A stretch of 64,000 bases of DNA from an uncultured Oscillospiraceae bacterium (GCA_944385405.1 CALWXB010000008.1:1-64000), one strand, 5' to 3'. Positions 1 to 7,137 are shown, counted from the first letter of the stretch. Notes: generated by a model from the sequence alone, not told the origin. Program-made: numbers and translations.

Positions 1-120
1 TACATTGACCTGCTCACCCGGCACAAGGTAAAGCTCCTGTGCATCCGGGATCGGCTGCTGTTCGATGAAAACGGCGCCGCCCCAATTTTGACAATAAAAA
101 ATGCGGAGTGTCCTTTGTAG
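1..120 (+). CDS. 3' end of an unidentified gene (truncated by window edge)
   Basis: Frame 1 is open from the window edge to a TAG at 118-120 and encodes 39 residues. The stop lies inside the terminator hairpin of the opposing tRNA-Pro gene, so a convergent gene ending here is plausible. The stretch YIDLLTRHKVKLLCIRDRL faintly recalls the strand-turn part of serine recombinase catalytic domains (GVRFISI-like), but this is a guess from one short motif. It could equally be chance open frame in a non-coding tail. No function is assigned. Confidence 0.35.
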   Translation, partial: YIDLLTRHKVKLLCIRDRLLFDENGAAPILTIKNAECPL

Positions 121-150
121 GATACTCAGATCCTATAAGGACACTCCGCA
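92..150 (-). terminator. Rho-independent terminator of tRNA-Pro
   Basis: On the minus strand TGCGGAGTGTCC and GGACACTCCGCA form a perfect 12-bp stem directly after the tRNA CCA end, and a run of six T follows (complement of 95-101). Clear intrinsic terminator. Confidence 0.85.
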
Positions 151-226
<76 letters not shown>

Positions 227-260
227 TTTTGTTTTGTGACTTATTGAAGTCAGCTTGTAT

Positions 261-289
261 ATATTAGCACGTCTCTTTTGAAAATGCAA
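261..289 (-). promoter_or_regulatory. sigma-A promoter for tRNA-Pro
   Basis: Minus-strand TTGCAT (284-289), a 17-base spacer and TAATAT (261-266) lie about 35 bases upstream of the mature tRNA 5' end, in an AT-rich patch unlike the surrounding genes. Confidence 0.65.
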
Positions 290-343
290 GCCCTTTTTTC
301 AATTTTTTTCATTTTTCTTTTCCCGGTTTTTTTGCAATCGCTG

Positions 344-373
344 TTGACAAACCGACCGCCCATATGCTATCAT
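344..373 (+). promoter_or_regulatory. sigma-A promoter for the tandem tRNA-Ser genes
   Basis: TTGACA (344-349), 18-base spacer, TATCAT (368-373), about 40 bases before the first tRNA-Ser. Confidence 0.7.
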
Positions 374-411
374 ACTACAAGTGTTCAAGAGTCGGCCTTT
401 CCCGCCTGTCT

Positions 412-499
412 GGAGAGATGTCCGAGCGGTTGAAGGAACCGGTCTTGAAAACCGGCGACGCGCAAGCGTCCGTGGGTTCGAATCCCACTCTCTCCGCCA
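412..499 (+). tRNA. tRNA-Ser (UGA)
   Basis: An 88-nt tRNA with the long variable arm typical of serine and an encoded CCA. Acceptor GGAGAGA pairs with TCTCTCC. The anticodon stem CCGGT/ACCGG encloses CTTGAAA, giving anticodon TGA, which reads UCA/UCG codons. Only 11 bases separate it from the next tRNA-Ser, so the two are cotranscribed. Confidence 0.95.
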
Positions 500-510
500 A
501 TTTTATATTT

Positions 511-603
511 GCAGAAGTACCCAAGAGGCCGAAGGGGCTCCCCTGCTAAGGGAGTAGGCTGGATAAAACCGGCGCGAGGGTTCAAATCCCTCCTTCTGCG
601 CCA
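511..603 (+). tRNA. tRNA-Ser (GCU)
   Basis: A 93-nt class II tRNA with long variable arm and encoded CCA. Acceptor GCAGAAG pairs with CTTCTGC. The loop CTGCTAA between CTCCC and GGGAG gives anticodon GCT for AGC/AGU codons. Its last 22 bases overlap the 3' end of the opposing rluA-type gene. Confidence 0.95.
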
Positions 604-1562
604 CACCGGAGCAAGGTCCGCCTTGCTCCGGTGTCTTTTTTGTCTCCGCCCGGAGCGCGCTGCGCTCCGGGCGTTTTTTCTCGCAGCAGCGATGCCATGT
701 CCTCCGGCAGCGGGGCCTCCAGATGCAGCATCTCCCCGGTCACCGGGTGGACCAGCTCCAGCCGGCAGGCATGGAGCGCCGGGCGGGCGATGACCTCCGG
801 CACCTCCTCCCCGTACAGCCAGTCCCCCACCAGGGGACAGCCCAGGTACGCCATGTGCAAGCGCAGCTGGTGGGTCCGGCCCGTCTTGGGCACCAACTGC
901 ACCAGTGAGCGCCCGTTCCCCTGCCGCAGCACCCGGTACTCCGACACCGCCGGCGCGCCGTCGGGGCGTACCATCCGACCCACCACGGAATCCGGGTCCC
1001 GGCCGATGGGGGCGTCGATGGTCCCCGCCTCCGGCTCCGGGCAGCCCACGCAGATCCCCCGGTACTCCCGATAGAACCGGGGCGTGTGCAGCGCCCGGCG
1101 CAGCAGATCGTGGACGTAGCCGCTTTTGGCCACCACCATCAGCCCCGTGGTGCCCTTGTCCAGTCGGTTCACCGAGTGGAACACGAAGTCCGTTCCCCGG
1201 GTCCAGGCCAGGGCGCCCGCCACGGTGGGAGTGTCCGGCAGGAAATTGGAGGCGTGGGCCGTCATGCCGGCGGGCTTGTTCACCACCAGCAGGTGTCCGT
1301 CCTCCCACACCACCGGCAGCGGCCAGGGTCCCGGCCGGACCTCGGTCTTGGGGGGCCGGTGGTCCCCGGACTCCACTGCCAGCATATCTCCGGTCCGCAG
1401 GACATACGTGGTACGGGCGCGCTGCCCGTTCACCATGATGCCCCGCTCCGCCCGGGTGAGCCGGGAGATGGCCCGGGCGGAAAAATGCAGCTTGGCCCGC
1501 AGGATGTGCCGCACTGTGGCGCCGTCGTCCTCCGGCGGGATCCTGACCTCCAGGACCTCCAT
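582..1562 (-). CDS. RluA-family 23S rRNA pseudouridine synthase
   Basis: A 326-residue RluA-type enzyme that isomerises uridine to pseudouridine in rRNA; which uridine cannot be told. The N-terminus (about 1-65) resembles an S4-like RNA-binding region. The catalytic motif HSVNRLDKGTTGL (129-141) has the invariant Asp135, and the GRTHQLRLHM and LVGDWLYG motifs follow. I start at the ATG at 1562 (MEVLEV) because GAGGAGGGGGAG lies just before it; an upstream in-frame ATG at 1592 lacks a site. The last 30 or so residues (PGAQRAPGGD onward) look non-conserved and are encoded through the terminators of the convergent tRNA genes. The stop falls inside tRNA-Ser(GCU). Divergent from the ABC-F gene. 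Confidence 0.9.
   Translation of the reverse strand: MEVLEVRIPPEDDGATVRHILRAKLHFSARAISRLTRAERGIMVNGQRARTTYVLRTGDMLAVESGDHRPPKTEVRPGPWPLPVVWEDGHLLVVNKPAGMTAHASNFLPDTPTVAGALAWTRGTDFVFHSVNRLDKGTTGLMVVAKSGYVHDLLRRALHTPRFYREYRGICVGCPEPEAGTIDAPIGRDPDSVVGRMVRPDGAPAVSEYRVLRQGNGRSLVQLVPKTGRTHQLRLHMAYLGCPLVGDWLYGEEVPEVIARPALHACRLELVHPVTGEMLHLEAPLPEDMASLLREKTPGAQRAPGGDKKDTGARRTLLRCGAEGGI
604..642 (+). terminator. Rho-independent terminator of the tRNA-Ser pair
   Basis: CACCGGAGCAAGG and CCTTGCTCCGGTG form a 13-bp stem with a TCCG loop, followed by TCTTTTTTG. A second hairpin with a T-run (CCCGGAGCGC/GCGCTCCGGG then CGTTTTTTC, 650-681) follows as a back-up. Both lie within the antisense 3' end of the opposing gene. 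Confidence 0.85.
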
Positions 1563-1673
1563 GATCTCCCCCTCCTCTCGTTTCCTGAACACCTTACCAC
1601 ATTTGCCGCCGTTTGACTAGGCAAACCGCCGGGAACGTGGTAAAATGGGCTGAATCGAAACAAGGAGGCCGCT

Positions 1674-3446
1674 ATGCTGTTATCCGCGGAACATCTGTCC
1701 ATCAACTTCGGCAGCCGTCAGCTGCTCAGCGATGTGAACTTCTATTTGAATGAGGGGGACAAGACCGGCGTCATCGGCATCAACGGCACCGGCAAGTCCA
1801 CCTTTCTGAAGGTCCTGGCGGGCCTCACCGAGCCGGATGAGGGCACCGTCTCCCGGGACCCCAACGTACAGGTCAGCGTCCTTTCCCAGAACCCGGCCAC
1901 GGACGAGGAGGCCACGGTGCTCCAGCAGGTCTTTCTCCACTTCCCTGACGAATTCCGGGCCCTGAACGAGTATGAGGCCAAGGCCATGCTCACGCGCCTG
2001 GGCATCACTGATTTTGAACAGAAGGTGGGCACCCTCTCCGGCGGCCAGCGCAAGCGGGTGGCCCTGGCGGCAGCGCTGATCCACCCGGCGGACGTACTGA
2101 TCCTGGACGAGCCCACCAACCACCTGGACAGCGAGATGGTGTCCTGGCTGGAGGACTGGCTCCGGCGGTTCCGGGGCGGACTGGTGATGGTGACCCACGA
2201 CCGCTACTTCCTGGAGCGGGTGGTGAATCACATCACGGAGCTGAGCCGGGGCAGGCTCTACCACTACGAGGCCAACTACTCCAAGTATCTGGAGCTCAAG
2301 GCCCAGCGGGCGGAGATGGCCGAGGCCAGCGAGCGCAAGCGCCAGTCCATCCTCCGGGTAGAGCGGGAGTGGATCATGCGGGGCTGCCGGGCCCGGACCA
2401 CCAAGTCCAAAGAGCGTGTGGAGCGCTACGAGGCCCTTTTGAACCAGGACGCCCCGGAGACCGACGACACCGTACAGCTGTCCGCCGCCTCCAGCCGCCT
2501 GGGCAAAAAGATCATCCAGCTGGACCACGTCACCAAGTCCTACGGGGGCCGGACGGTGATCGACGATTTTTCCTATCACCTGCTGCGCCGGGACCGCATC
2601 GGCATCGTGGGCCGCAACGGCGCAGGAAAATCCACCCTGCTGCGCCTGACGGCGGGGGAGCTGACACCGGACAGCGGCAGCGTGGAGATCGGGTCCACGG
2701 TGAAGATCGGTCACTTCTCCCAGGAGGGCCGGGAACTGGACCTCGATCAGCGGGTCTACGACTTCATCCACGACATCGCCGACGAGGTCAAGACCGACGA
2801 GGGCACCTTCTCCGCCAACCAGATGATGGAGCGGTTCCTCTTCCCGGGAGACCTCCAGTCCGTGCCCATCGGGCGGCTCTCCGGCGGGGAGCGGCGGCGG
2901 CTGTACCTTCTCTCCGTGCTGATGGCGGCCCCCAACGTGCTGCTGCTGGACGAGCCCACCAACGACCTGGACATCATGACCCTGTCCATCCTGGAGGACT
3001 ACCTCCAGAGCTTCCCCGGCCCCATCCTCACCGTCTCCCACGACCGCTTCTTCCTGGACCGGATGGCGGAGTCCATCCTGGAGGTCCGGGGGGACGGACA
3101 GGTGCTGCGCTACACCGGCAACTGGACGGACTGGCAGCAAAAGCGGCAGGCGGAGGAGGCCCCGCCCCGGGCGGAAAAGCCGTCCCGTCCGGCAGAGCGC
3201 CCCCGGGAGCGGAAGCTGAAGTTCTCCTACAAGGAGCAGCTGGAGTTCGACACCATCGACCAGGTGCTGGCGGACCTGGAGGCCCGGATCGCCGCCTGTA
3301 CCGAGGAACAGGGCCGCTGCGGCAGCGACTATGTCCGTCTCCAGGAGCTCCAGGCCCAGCAATCGGAGCTGGAGCAGCAGCTGGAGGAAAAGACGGAGCG
3401 GTGGATCTATCTCAACGAGCTGAAAGAGCGCATCGACGCCCAGTGA
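1674..3446 (+). CDS. ABC-F family ATPase (Uup-like)
   Basis: A 590-residue soluble ABC-F protein with two ATPase domains and no membrane segments. Walker A motifs are GINGTGKST (about 35-43) and GRNGAGKST in the second half. Signature motifs LSGGQ and LSGGE precede the Walker B motifs LILDEPTNHLD and LLLDEPTNDLD. A basic, coiled-coil C-terminus (about 500-590, rich in E, Q, R and L) matches the DNA/ribosome-binding extension of Uup, not the antibiotic-resistance members. ABC-F proteins act on the ribosome during translation; the exact role here is not deducible. The start is supported by CAAGGAGG seven bases upstream. Single-gene unit ending in a GC-rich hairpin at 3451-3482. Confidence 0.9.
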   Translation: MLLSAEHLSINFGSRQLLSDVNFYLNEGDKTGVIGINGTGKSTFLKVLAGLTEPDEGTVSRDPNVQVSVLSQNPATDEEATVLQQVFLHFPDEFRALNEYEAKAMLTRLGITDFEQKVGTLSGGQRKRVALAAALIHPADVLILDEPTNHLDSEMVSWLEDWLRRFRGGLVMVTHDRYFLERVVNHITELSRGRLYHYEANYSKYLELKAQRAEMAEASERKRQSILRVEREWIMRGCRARTTKSKERVERYEALLNQDAPETDDTVQLSAASSRLGKKIIQLDHVTKSYGGRTVIDDFSYHLLRRDRIGIVGRNGAGKSTLLRLTAGELTPDSGSVEIGSTVKIGHFSQEGRELDLDQRVYDFIHDIADEVKTDEGTFSANQMMERFLFPGDLQSVPIGRLSGGERRRLYLLSVLMAAPNVLLLDEPTNDLDIMTLSILEDYLQSFPGPILTVSHDRFFLDRMAESILEVRGDGQVLRYTGNWTDWQQKRQAEEAPPRAEKPSRPAERPRERKLKFSYKEQLEFDTIDQVLADLEARIAACTEEQGRCGSDYVRLQELQAQQSELEQQLEEKTERWIYLNELKERIDAQ

Positions 3447-3450
3447 GCGC

Positions 3451-3482
3451 AAAGGCGCGGCCCCTACGGGGCCGCGCCTTCG
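3451..3482 (+). terminator. GC-rich hairpin after the ABC-F gene (left end of repeat element)
   Basis: AAGGCGCGGCCCC and GGGGCCGCGCCTT form a perfect 13-bp stem with a TAC loop. There is no T-run, so termination is inferred from position and stability. An almost identical hairpin recurs at 3672-3701. Confidence 0.5.
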
Positions 3483-3701
3483 CGTCGAAAAAGCGGACCG
3501 GCCGCTTTTTCGAGAGGACCCCGCCCTGCTGCGCGCAGGCGTTGTGCTCCTGCGGCGCACAACGCCCACACTTGCCGGGCGAGCGGTGTTTTCGTCCACG
3601 TACACGCCGCGGCCGAAAACGGATCTCAATTTTTTCGCATCTGCCGATGTGAACTCTGTGAGACTTTTGGGAAAGGCGCGGCCCCTGCGGGGCCGCGCCT
3701 T
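3452..3701. repeat. Hairpin-rich intergenic repeat element
   Basis: About 250 bases without a credible gene, bounded by two copies of a 29-base hairpin that differ only in one loop base (TAC against TGC). Inside lie further inverted repeats: AAAAAGCGG/CCGCTTTTT (3488-3511) and GGCGTTGTGC/GCACAACGCC (3538-3567). The density of dyads and the duplicated ends suggest a dispersed non-coding repeat of the REP/MITE kind, but one window cannot show that it is dispersed. Confidence 0.5.
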
Positions 3702-3709
3702 GTTATGAT

Positions 3710-4024
3710 TCAGGTATCCGCTTGCGCCGCTTTTACGGGAGGGTACGGGATGCGGTAGGGCTCCGTACCCCACTCTGCCAACCTTTCCTCCAGCCACTGC
3801 CGCAGAGTCTCCACGCCCTCCTCCGTCCAGGGCACCGTCACAGTCTCCACCTGCTGCGCCAGCTCGAAGCACATGTTCTCATAGACCCAGGCCTGGATGG
3901 TGGAATCCGGCTTGTCCGTCCAGCCGGTGCGCTGGAAGCGGTAGCGGAAGGTACCGATGCTCCCGGGAAACACCTCTGCCTTGGTGAAAAAGCCCACATT
4001 GAGAAATCCGAAATGGCCGTCCAT
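3710..4024 (-). CDS. Small hypothetical protein
   Basis: A 104-residue soluble protein, MDGHFGFLNV at its start, rich in W, Y and E, with no signal peptide or membrane segment. I do not recognise a family. The start at 4024 is chosen because GGGGAGGGG lies four bases upstream and a near-perfect promoter sits at 4050-4078; a longer frame to 4138 has neither. The hairpin at 3672-3701 with TTTCCC after it on this strand probably terminates it. Confidence 0.7.
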   Translation of the reverse strand: MDGHFGFLNVGFFTKAEVFPGSIGTFRYRFQRTGWTDKPDSTIQAWVYENMCFELAQQVETVTVPWTEEGVETLRQWLEERLAEWGTEPYRIPYPPVKAAQADT

Positions 4025-4049
4025 GCGCCCCTCCCCTTTCTGAAGTTCC

Positions 4050-4078
4050 AGCATACCAGATGCGTCCCCGTCTGTCAA
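4050..4078 (-). promoter_or_regulatory. sigma-A promoter for the 3710-4024 gene
   Basis: Minus-strand TTGACA (4073-4078), 17-base spacer, TATGCT (4050-4055), 25 bases before the ATG at 4024. Confidence 0.7.
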
Positions 4079-4095
4079 ATCTCCTAACGGAAACG

Positions 4096-4133
4096 CGCAG
4101 GGACCCGCGGCTGCCTTCCGCGGGTCCCTGCCA
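4096..4133. other. Strong stem-loop in leader region
   Basis: GCAGGGACCCGCGG and CCGCGGGTCCCTGC form a perfect 14-bp stem around a 7-base loop. No T-run follows on either strand. It lies between the orphan promoter at 4276-4304 and the next promoter at 4050-4078, so it may end the short transcript from the former. Confidence 0.5.
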
Positions 4134-4250
4134 TACAAATCTCACAGAATGCCCCGACGCCGGGGCGGGCCGGCCTTGTCCGGCGGAGCGGCTCCGCGAG
4201 GATCAAAACGGAACCGCTCCCTCCGGTGGTTCAGGCTTGCCCGATCGATA

Positions 4251-4304
4251 GTTAGTTTTAACTAACCATGTCTGTATCATACCATCCACCGCGGCATCTG
4301 TCAA
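4251..4304 (-). promoter_or_regulatory. Orphan promoter with perfect palindromic operator
   Basis: Minus-strand TTGACA (4299-4304), 17-base spacer and TATGAT (4276-4281) predict a start near 4269. Directly at and after it lies the 16-base perfect palindrome GTTAGTTTTAACTAAC (4251-4266), placed where a bound repressor would block transcription. No recognisable gene follows before the next promoter at 4078. The palindrome is of the kind bound by DtxR/MarR-like dimers, but the regulator is unknown. Confidence 0.65.
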
Positions 4305-4331
4305 GTCTTTTTTTGAAGACCCCGCCGCCGG

Positions 4332-4360
4332 TTGCCTTTGCCGGGAAATTGCGGTATAGT
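4332..4360 (+). promoter_or_regulatory. sigma-A promoter for the yfcE-type gene
   Basis: TTGCCT (4332-4337), 17-base spacer, TATAGT (4355-4360), 30 bases before the ATG. It diverges from the operator-bearing promoter at 4276-4304. Confidence 0.7.
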
Positions 4361-4389
4361 ATGCCTATCTCAAAGCCAGGAGGCCTGCC

Positions 4390-4857
4390 ATGAAGCTTTT
4401 GATCCTCTCCGATTCCCACGGTGTCCTCACCAACATGGAGCGGGCGGTGGACGAGACCGCCCCCCAGATGATCCTCCATCTGGGGGACTGCTGGCAGGAC
4501 GGCGTCCGGCTCCACAGCCGGTTCCCCCAGATCCCCTTCCGCCAGGTGCCCGGCAACTGCGACTTCCGCCCCGATGAGCCGACGGAGCTGCTGCTGGGCG
4601 TGGGCGGCCTGCGCCTTCTGATGTGCCACGGCCATACCTACGGCGTCAAGCAGTCTCTGCTGGCGGCGGGACTGGCGGCAGAGGAGCGGGATCTGGACCT
4701 CTTCCTCTTCGGCCATACCCATCGCCCCCTGGTGGACAAGCGGGGCAAGACCCTGTTCCTGAACCCCGGCAGCATCGGAGCCTCCGTCCGCCCCTCCTAC
4801 GGCGTGGTCTGCATCGAGGACGGCCGCTTGGACGGTCATACCGTGCTCCTCACATGA
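4390..4857 (+). CDS. YfcE/MJ0936-type metallophosphodiesterase
   Basis: A 155-residue cytoplasmic calcineurin-like phosphoesterase. Metal-binding motifs appear in order: DSH at the N-terminus (LILSDSHG), HLGDC, PGNCD, CHGH and FGHTHRP, followed by the family C-terminal motif NPGSIGASVRPSYG. Family members hydrolyse phosphodiesters in vitro with Mn2+; the natural substrate is not known. GCCAGGAGG supports the start. A second, diverged member of the family lies at 23072-23614. Confidence 0.9.
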   Translation: MKLLILSDSHGVLTNMERAVDETAPQMILHLGDCWQDGVRLHSRFPQIPFRQVPGNCDFRPDEPTELLLGVGGLRLLMCHGHTYGVKQSLLAAGLAAEERDLDLFLFGHTHRPLVDKRGKTLFLNPGSIGASVRPSYGVVCIEDGRLDGHTVLLT

Positions 4858-4861
4858 ACCC

Positions 4862-4890
4862 TTGCCAAACCGGCGCGCTTCCTGTATACT
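4862..4890 (+). promoter_or_regulatory. sigma-A promoter for the 4925-5317 gene
   Basis: TTGCCA (4862-4867), 17-base spacer, TATACT (4885-4890), immediately after the stop of the preceding gene. Confidence 0.7.
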
Positions 4891-4924
4891 AAGGGCGGAA
4901 TGAATTTCCGGGGGAGGGAATGCG

Positions 4925-5317
4925 ATGAAGCTTAGCTATCTTCTGGGCGCCATCGCCGCCGGCTTTCTCTGCATGTCCCTGGTGGGCATGCAGGCCCTGG
5001 TGGCGCTGTTTTCCTCCATTCCCCTGGCCAAGCGGCGCCACCGGGAGAACCCCGCCTTTGACCTGCGCCGGGCATACCGGCGCATCCTGCTGGTGACGGT
5101 GCTGGCGGCGGTGCTGACGGTGCTGGCGGCGATCCTGGTGGCAGTGCTGCTCCCTCTGCCCGCTGTGGCGGGATATCTGCTGGGCATGATCCTGGGGTTC
5201 GTGTGCTCCCTGCGCAGGCTGAGCCCCAACAACGAGCGGAACCAGCGCATCTTTGCCCGCTTTTATGAGGACTGCCTCACCGAGGAATCGGATATAGACG
5301 ATACCCGCATCTCCTGA
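4925..5317 (+). CDS. Small membrane protein, unknown
   Basis: A 130-residue protein with one hydrophobic segment at about 5-30 and a pair at about 52-92, separated by a basic cytoplasmic loop (KRRHRENP). The tail is acidic (EESDIDD). I do not recognise a family. GGGGGAGGGA lies a few bases before the ATG, and the gene has its own promoter and terminator. Confidence 0.75.
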   Translation: MKLSYLLGAIAAGFLCMSLVGMQALVALFSSIPLAKRRHRENPAFDLRRAYRRILLVTVLAAVLTVLAAILVAVLLPLPAVAGYLLGMILGFVCSLRRLSPNNERNQRIFARFYEDCLTEESDIDDTRIS

Positions 5318-5330
5318 ATCCAAGTCAATT

Positions 5331-5367
5331 GCCCGGCCCCCGCCTTCCGCGGGGGCCGGGCTTTTTT
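5331..5367 (+). terminator. Rho-independent terminator
   Basis: GCCCGGCCCCCGC and GCGGGGGCCGGGC form a 13-bp stem with a short loop, followed by TTTTTTG. It ends the 4925-5317 unit and insulates the convergent nifU. Confidence 0.85.
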
Positions 5368-5368
5368 G

Positions 5369-5806
5369 TCAGCAGTGGCCGCAGGTATCGCAGTGTCCCG
5401 CGCAGCGCAGCTCGTCGCCGTAGGCGATGCCGCGGCGGTCGTAGTAGTCCCGCACCGCCGCCCGCACCGCCTCCTCCGCCAGCACGGAGCAGTGGATCTT
5501 GTGGGCGGGCAGGCCGTCCAGGGCCTCCACCACCGCCTTGTTGGACAGCTCCAGCGCCTGGGAGAGGGTCTTGCCCTTGATCATCTCCGTGGCCATGGAG
5601 CTGGTGGCGATGGCGCTGCCGCAGCCGAAGGTGTTGAACTTCACGTCGGTGATGACCTGGGTCTCCGGGTCCACCTGGAGATAGATGCGCATGATGTCGC
5701 CGCACTTGGCGTTGCCCACCTCCCCCACGCCGTCGGGATGGTCCAGCTTGCCCACGTTCCGGGGATTGCGGAAGTGGTCCATGACTTTCTCGCTATACAG
5801 TGCCAT
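5369..5806 (-). CDS. nifU: NifU/IscU-like Fe-S cluster scaffold with Cys-rich tail
   Basis: A 145-residue scaffold on which [2Fe-2S]/[4Fe-4S] clusters are built with sulfur from the adjacent NifS. The three ligand cysteines are visible at 35 (AKCGD, with the conserved Asp37), 62 (FGCGSAIA) and 106 (HCSVLAE). The start is the ATG at 5806 behind AAAGGAG; an in-frame TTG at 5815 is less likely. After the usual end the protein carries an extra CAGHCDTCGHC tail with four cysteines, which is not part of the core IscU fold. It lies 18 bases after nifS in the same operon. Confidence 0.92.
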   Translation of the reverse strand: MALYSEKVMDHFRNPRNVGKLDHPDGVGEVGNAKCGDIMRIYLQVDPETQVITDVKFNTFGCGSAIATSSMATEMIKGKTLSQALELSNKAVVEALDGLPAHKIHCSVLAEEAVRAAVRDYYDRRGIAYGDELRCAGHCDTCGHC

Positions 5807-5824
5807 ATCGGTCAACTCCTTTCA

Positions 5825-7012
5825 TCAGATGAGATGGGGCCGCGCGCCCCGTTCCAGCTCGTCCCACACCGGGGAGATGCTCCGCAGGTATTCCACCACC
5901 CGGGGCACCGTCTCCAGGATGTGGTCCACCTCCTCCGGCCGGTTGTACCGGCTCAGGCTCAGCCGCAGGGAGCCGTGGGCCACCTCGTGGGGCCGGCCCA
6001 GGGCCAACAGCACGTGGCTGGGGTCCAGGGACCCGGAGGTGCAGGCGGAGCCGGAGGAGGCGGCAATGCCCGCGTCGTCCAGCATCAGCAGCAGGGACTC
6101 CCCCTCGATGCCCTCGAAGCATACGTTGACGTTCCCGGGCAGGCGGCGCTGCGCGTCGCCGTTGAGGACGGTGTGGGGGATGGCGGTAAGGCCCTGGATG
6201 AGCCGGTCCCGCAGTACCGTCAGGGCCGCAGACTCTTCCTCCATGCCCCGGCAGGCTTCCTCAAAGGCCGCTGCCGCGCCCCGGATAGCCGCCAGATTCT
6301 CCGTGCCCGCCCGGCGGCCCCGCTCCTGGGCGCCGCCGCAGATGAGGGGCTGCAGTGCCACGCCCTGCCGGGCGTACAGCACCCCGGCGCCCTTGGGACC
6401 ATGGAACTTGTGGGCGGAAAGGGAGAGAAGGTCGATGTGCATGGCCTCCACGTCGATGGGCAGGTGCCCCGCCGCCTGAACGGCGTCGGTGTGGAACAGC
6501 ACCCCGGCCTCCCGGCACACCGCGCCGATGTCCGCGATGGGCTGGATGGTGCCGATCTCGTTGTTGGCGAACATCACCGACACCAGGCACGTGTCCGGCC
6601 GGAGGGCCGCACGCACCTGCTCCGCCGTCACCACGCCGTCCGGCGGGATATCCAGCAGCGTCACGGAAAAGCCCTCCTTCTCCAGAGCCTCCAGGGTGTG
6701 GAGCACCGCGTGGTGCTCGAAGGCCGTGGAGACGATGTGCCGTTTGCCCTTTCTGGCCCCCAGAGTCGCCGCGCTGCGCAGGGCCTGGTTGTCCGACTCG
6801 CTGCCGCCGGAGGTGAAGTAGATCTCCCGGGGCCAGGCGTTCAGATGCCGGGCAAAGACCCCCCGGGCCTCCTCCAGCAGCTCCGCCGCCCGCTGGCCCG
6901 GCGTATGCAGACTGGAGGGATTGCCGTAGACCTCCCCCAGGCAGGGGAGCATGGCCGCAAGCGCCGCCTCGCTGACGGCGGTGGTGGCCGCGTTGTCCGC
7001 ATAGACGTTCAT
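5825..7012 (-). CDS. nifS: Cysteine desulfurase NifS/IscS-type
   Basis: A 395-residue PLP enzyme that removes sulfur from cysteine as a persulfide and hands it to the scaffold encoded next. Visible are the HH pair (100-101), Asp176, the PLP lysine in SAHKFHGPKG (Lys202) and the persulfide cysteine in SSGSACTSG (Cys324). The CTSG loop is the short IscS/NifS class I type. First gene of the nifS-nifU operon with a promoter at 7052-7080. No iscR-type regulator is nearby. Confidence 0.94.
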   Translation of the reverse strand: MNVYADNAATTAVSEAALAAMLPCLGEVYGNPSSLHTPGQRAAELLEEARGVFARHLNAWPREIYFTSGGSESDNQALRSAATLGARKGKRHIVSTAFEHHAVLHTLEALEKEGFSVTLLDIPPDGVVTAEQVRAALRPDTCLVSVMFANNEIGTIQPIADIGAVCREAGVLFHTDAVQAAGHLPIDVEAMHIDLLSLSAHKFHGPKGAGVLYARQGVALQPLICGGAQERGRRAGTENLAAIRGAAAAFEEACRGMEEESAALTVLRDRLIQGLTAIPHTVLNGDAQRRLPGNVNVCFEGIEGESLLLMLDDAGIAASSGSACTSGSLDPSHVLLALGRPHEVAHGSLRLSLSRYNRPEEVDHILETVPRVVEYLRSISPVWDELERGARPHLI

Positions 7013-7051
7013 GTTTAATTCCTCCTATTCCTATCTATTTACTATGATATA

Positions 7052-7080
7052 CTTATGCCATAGATTTCCCCTCTTGTCAA
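7052..7080 (-). promoter_or_regulatory. sigma-A promoter of nifS-nifU
   Basis: Minus-strand TTGACA (7075-7080), 17-base spacer, CATAAG (7052-7057), 40 bases before the nifS ATG, in a local AT-rich stretch. Confidence 0.6.
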
Positions 7081-7092
7081 GGGGTGCGGCGC

Positions 7093-7123
7093 AAAAAAAA
7101 CGGCGGAGAGGGCCCTCTCCGCC
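7093..7123 (-). terminator. Rho-independent terminator of the MBL-fold gene
   Basis: Minus-strand CGGCGGAGAGG/CCTCTCCGCCG stem followed by eight T (complement of 7093-7100). Confidence 0.85.
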
Positions 7124-7137
7124 GCCGGGACGCATGA

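Noticed and set aside
650..685. Hairpin with T-run as terminator of the rluA-type gene
   Set aside because: The T-run lies on the plus strand, so it serves the tRNA-Ser transcript; on the minus strand no T-run follows.
1613..1646. TTGACT and TAAAAT as promoter of the ABC-F gene
   Set aside because: Spacer is 22 bases, too long for a normal sigma-A promoter.
1680..3872. 730-codon minus-strand frame through the ABC-F gene and the repeat element
   Set aside because: Antisense shadow; no start signal, and the ABC-F protein is beyond doubt.
4096..4250. Small protein downstream of the orphan promoter (TTG start near 4210)
   Set aside because: About 40 codons, Arg/Pro-rich, no similarity and reading through the hairpin; too weak to call.
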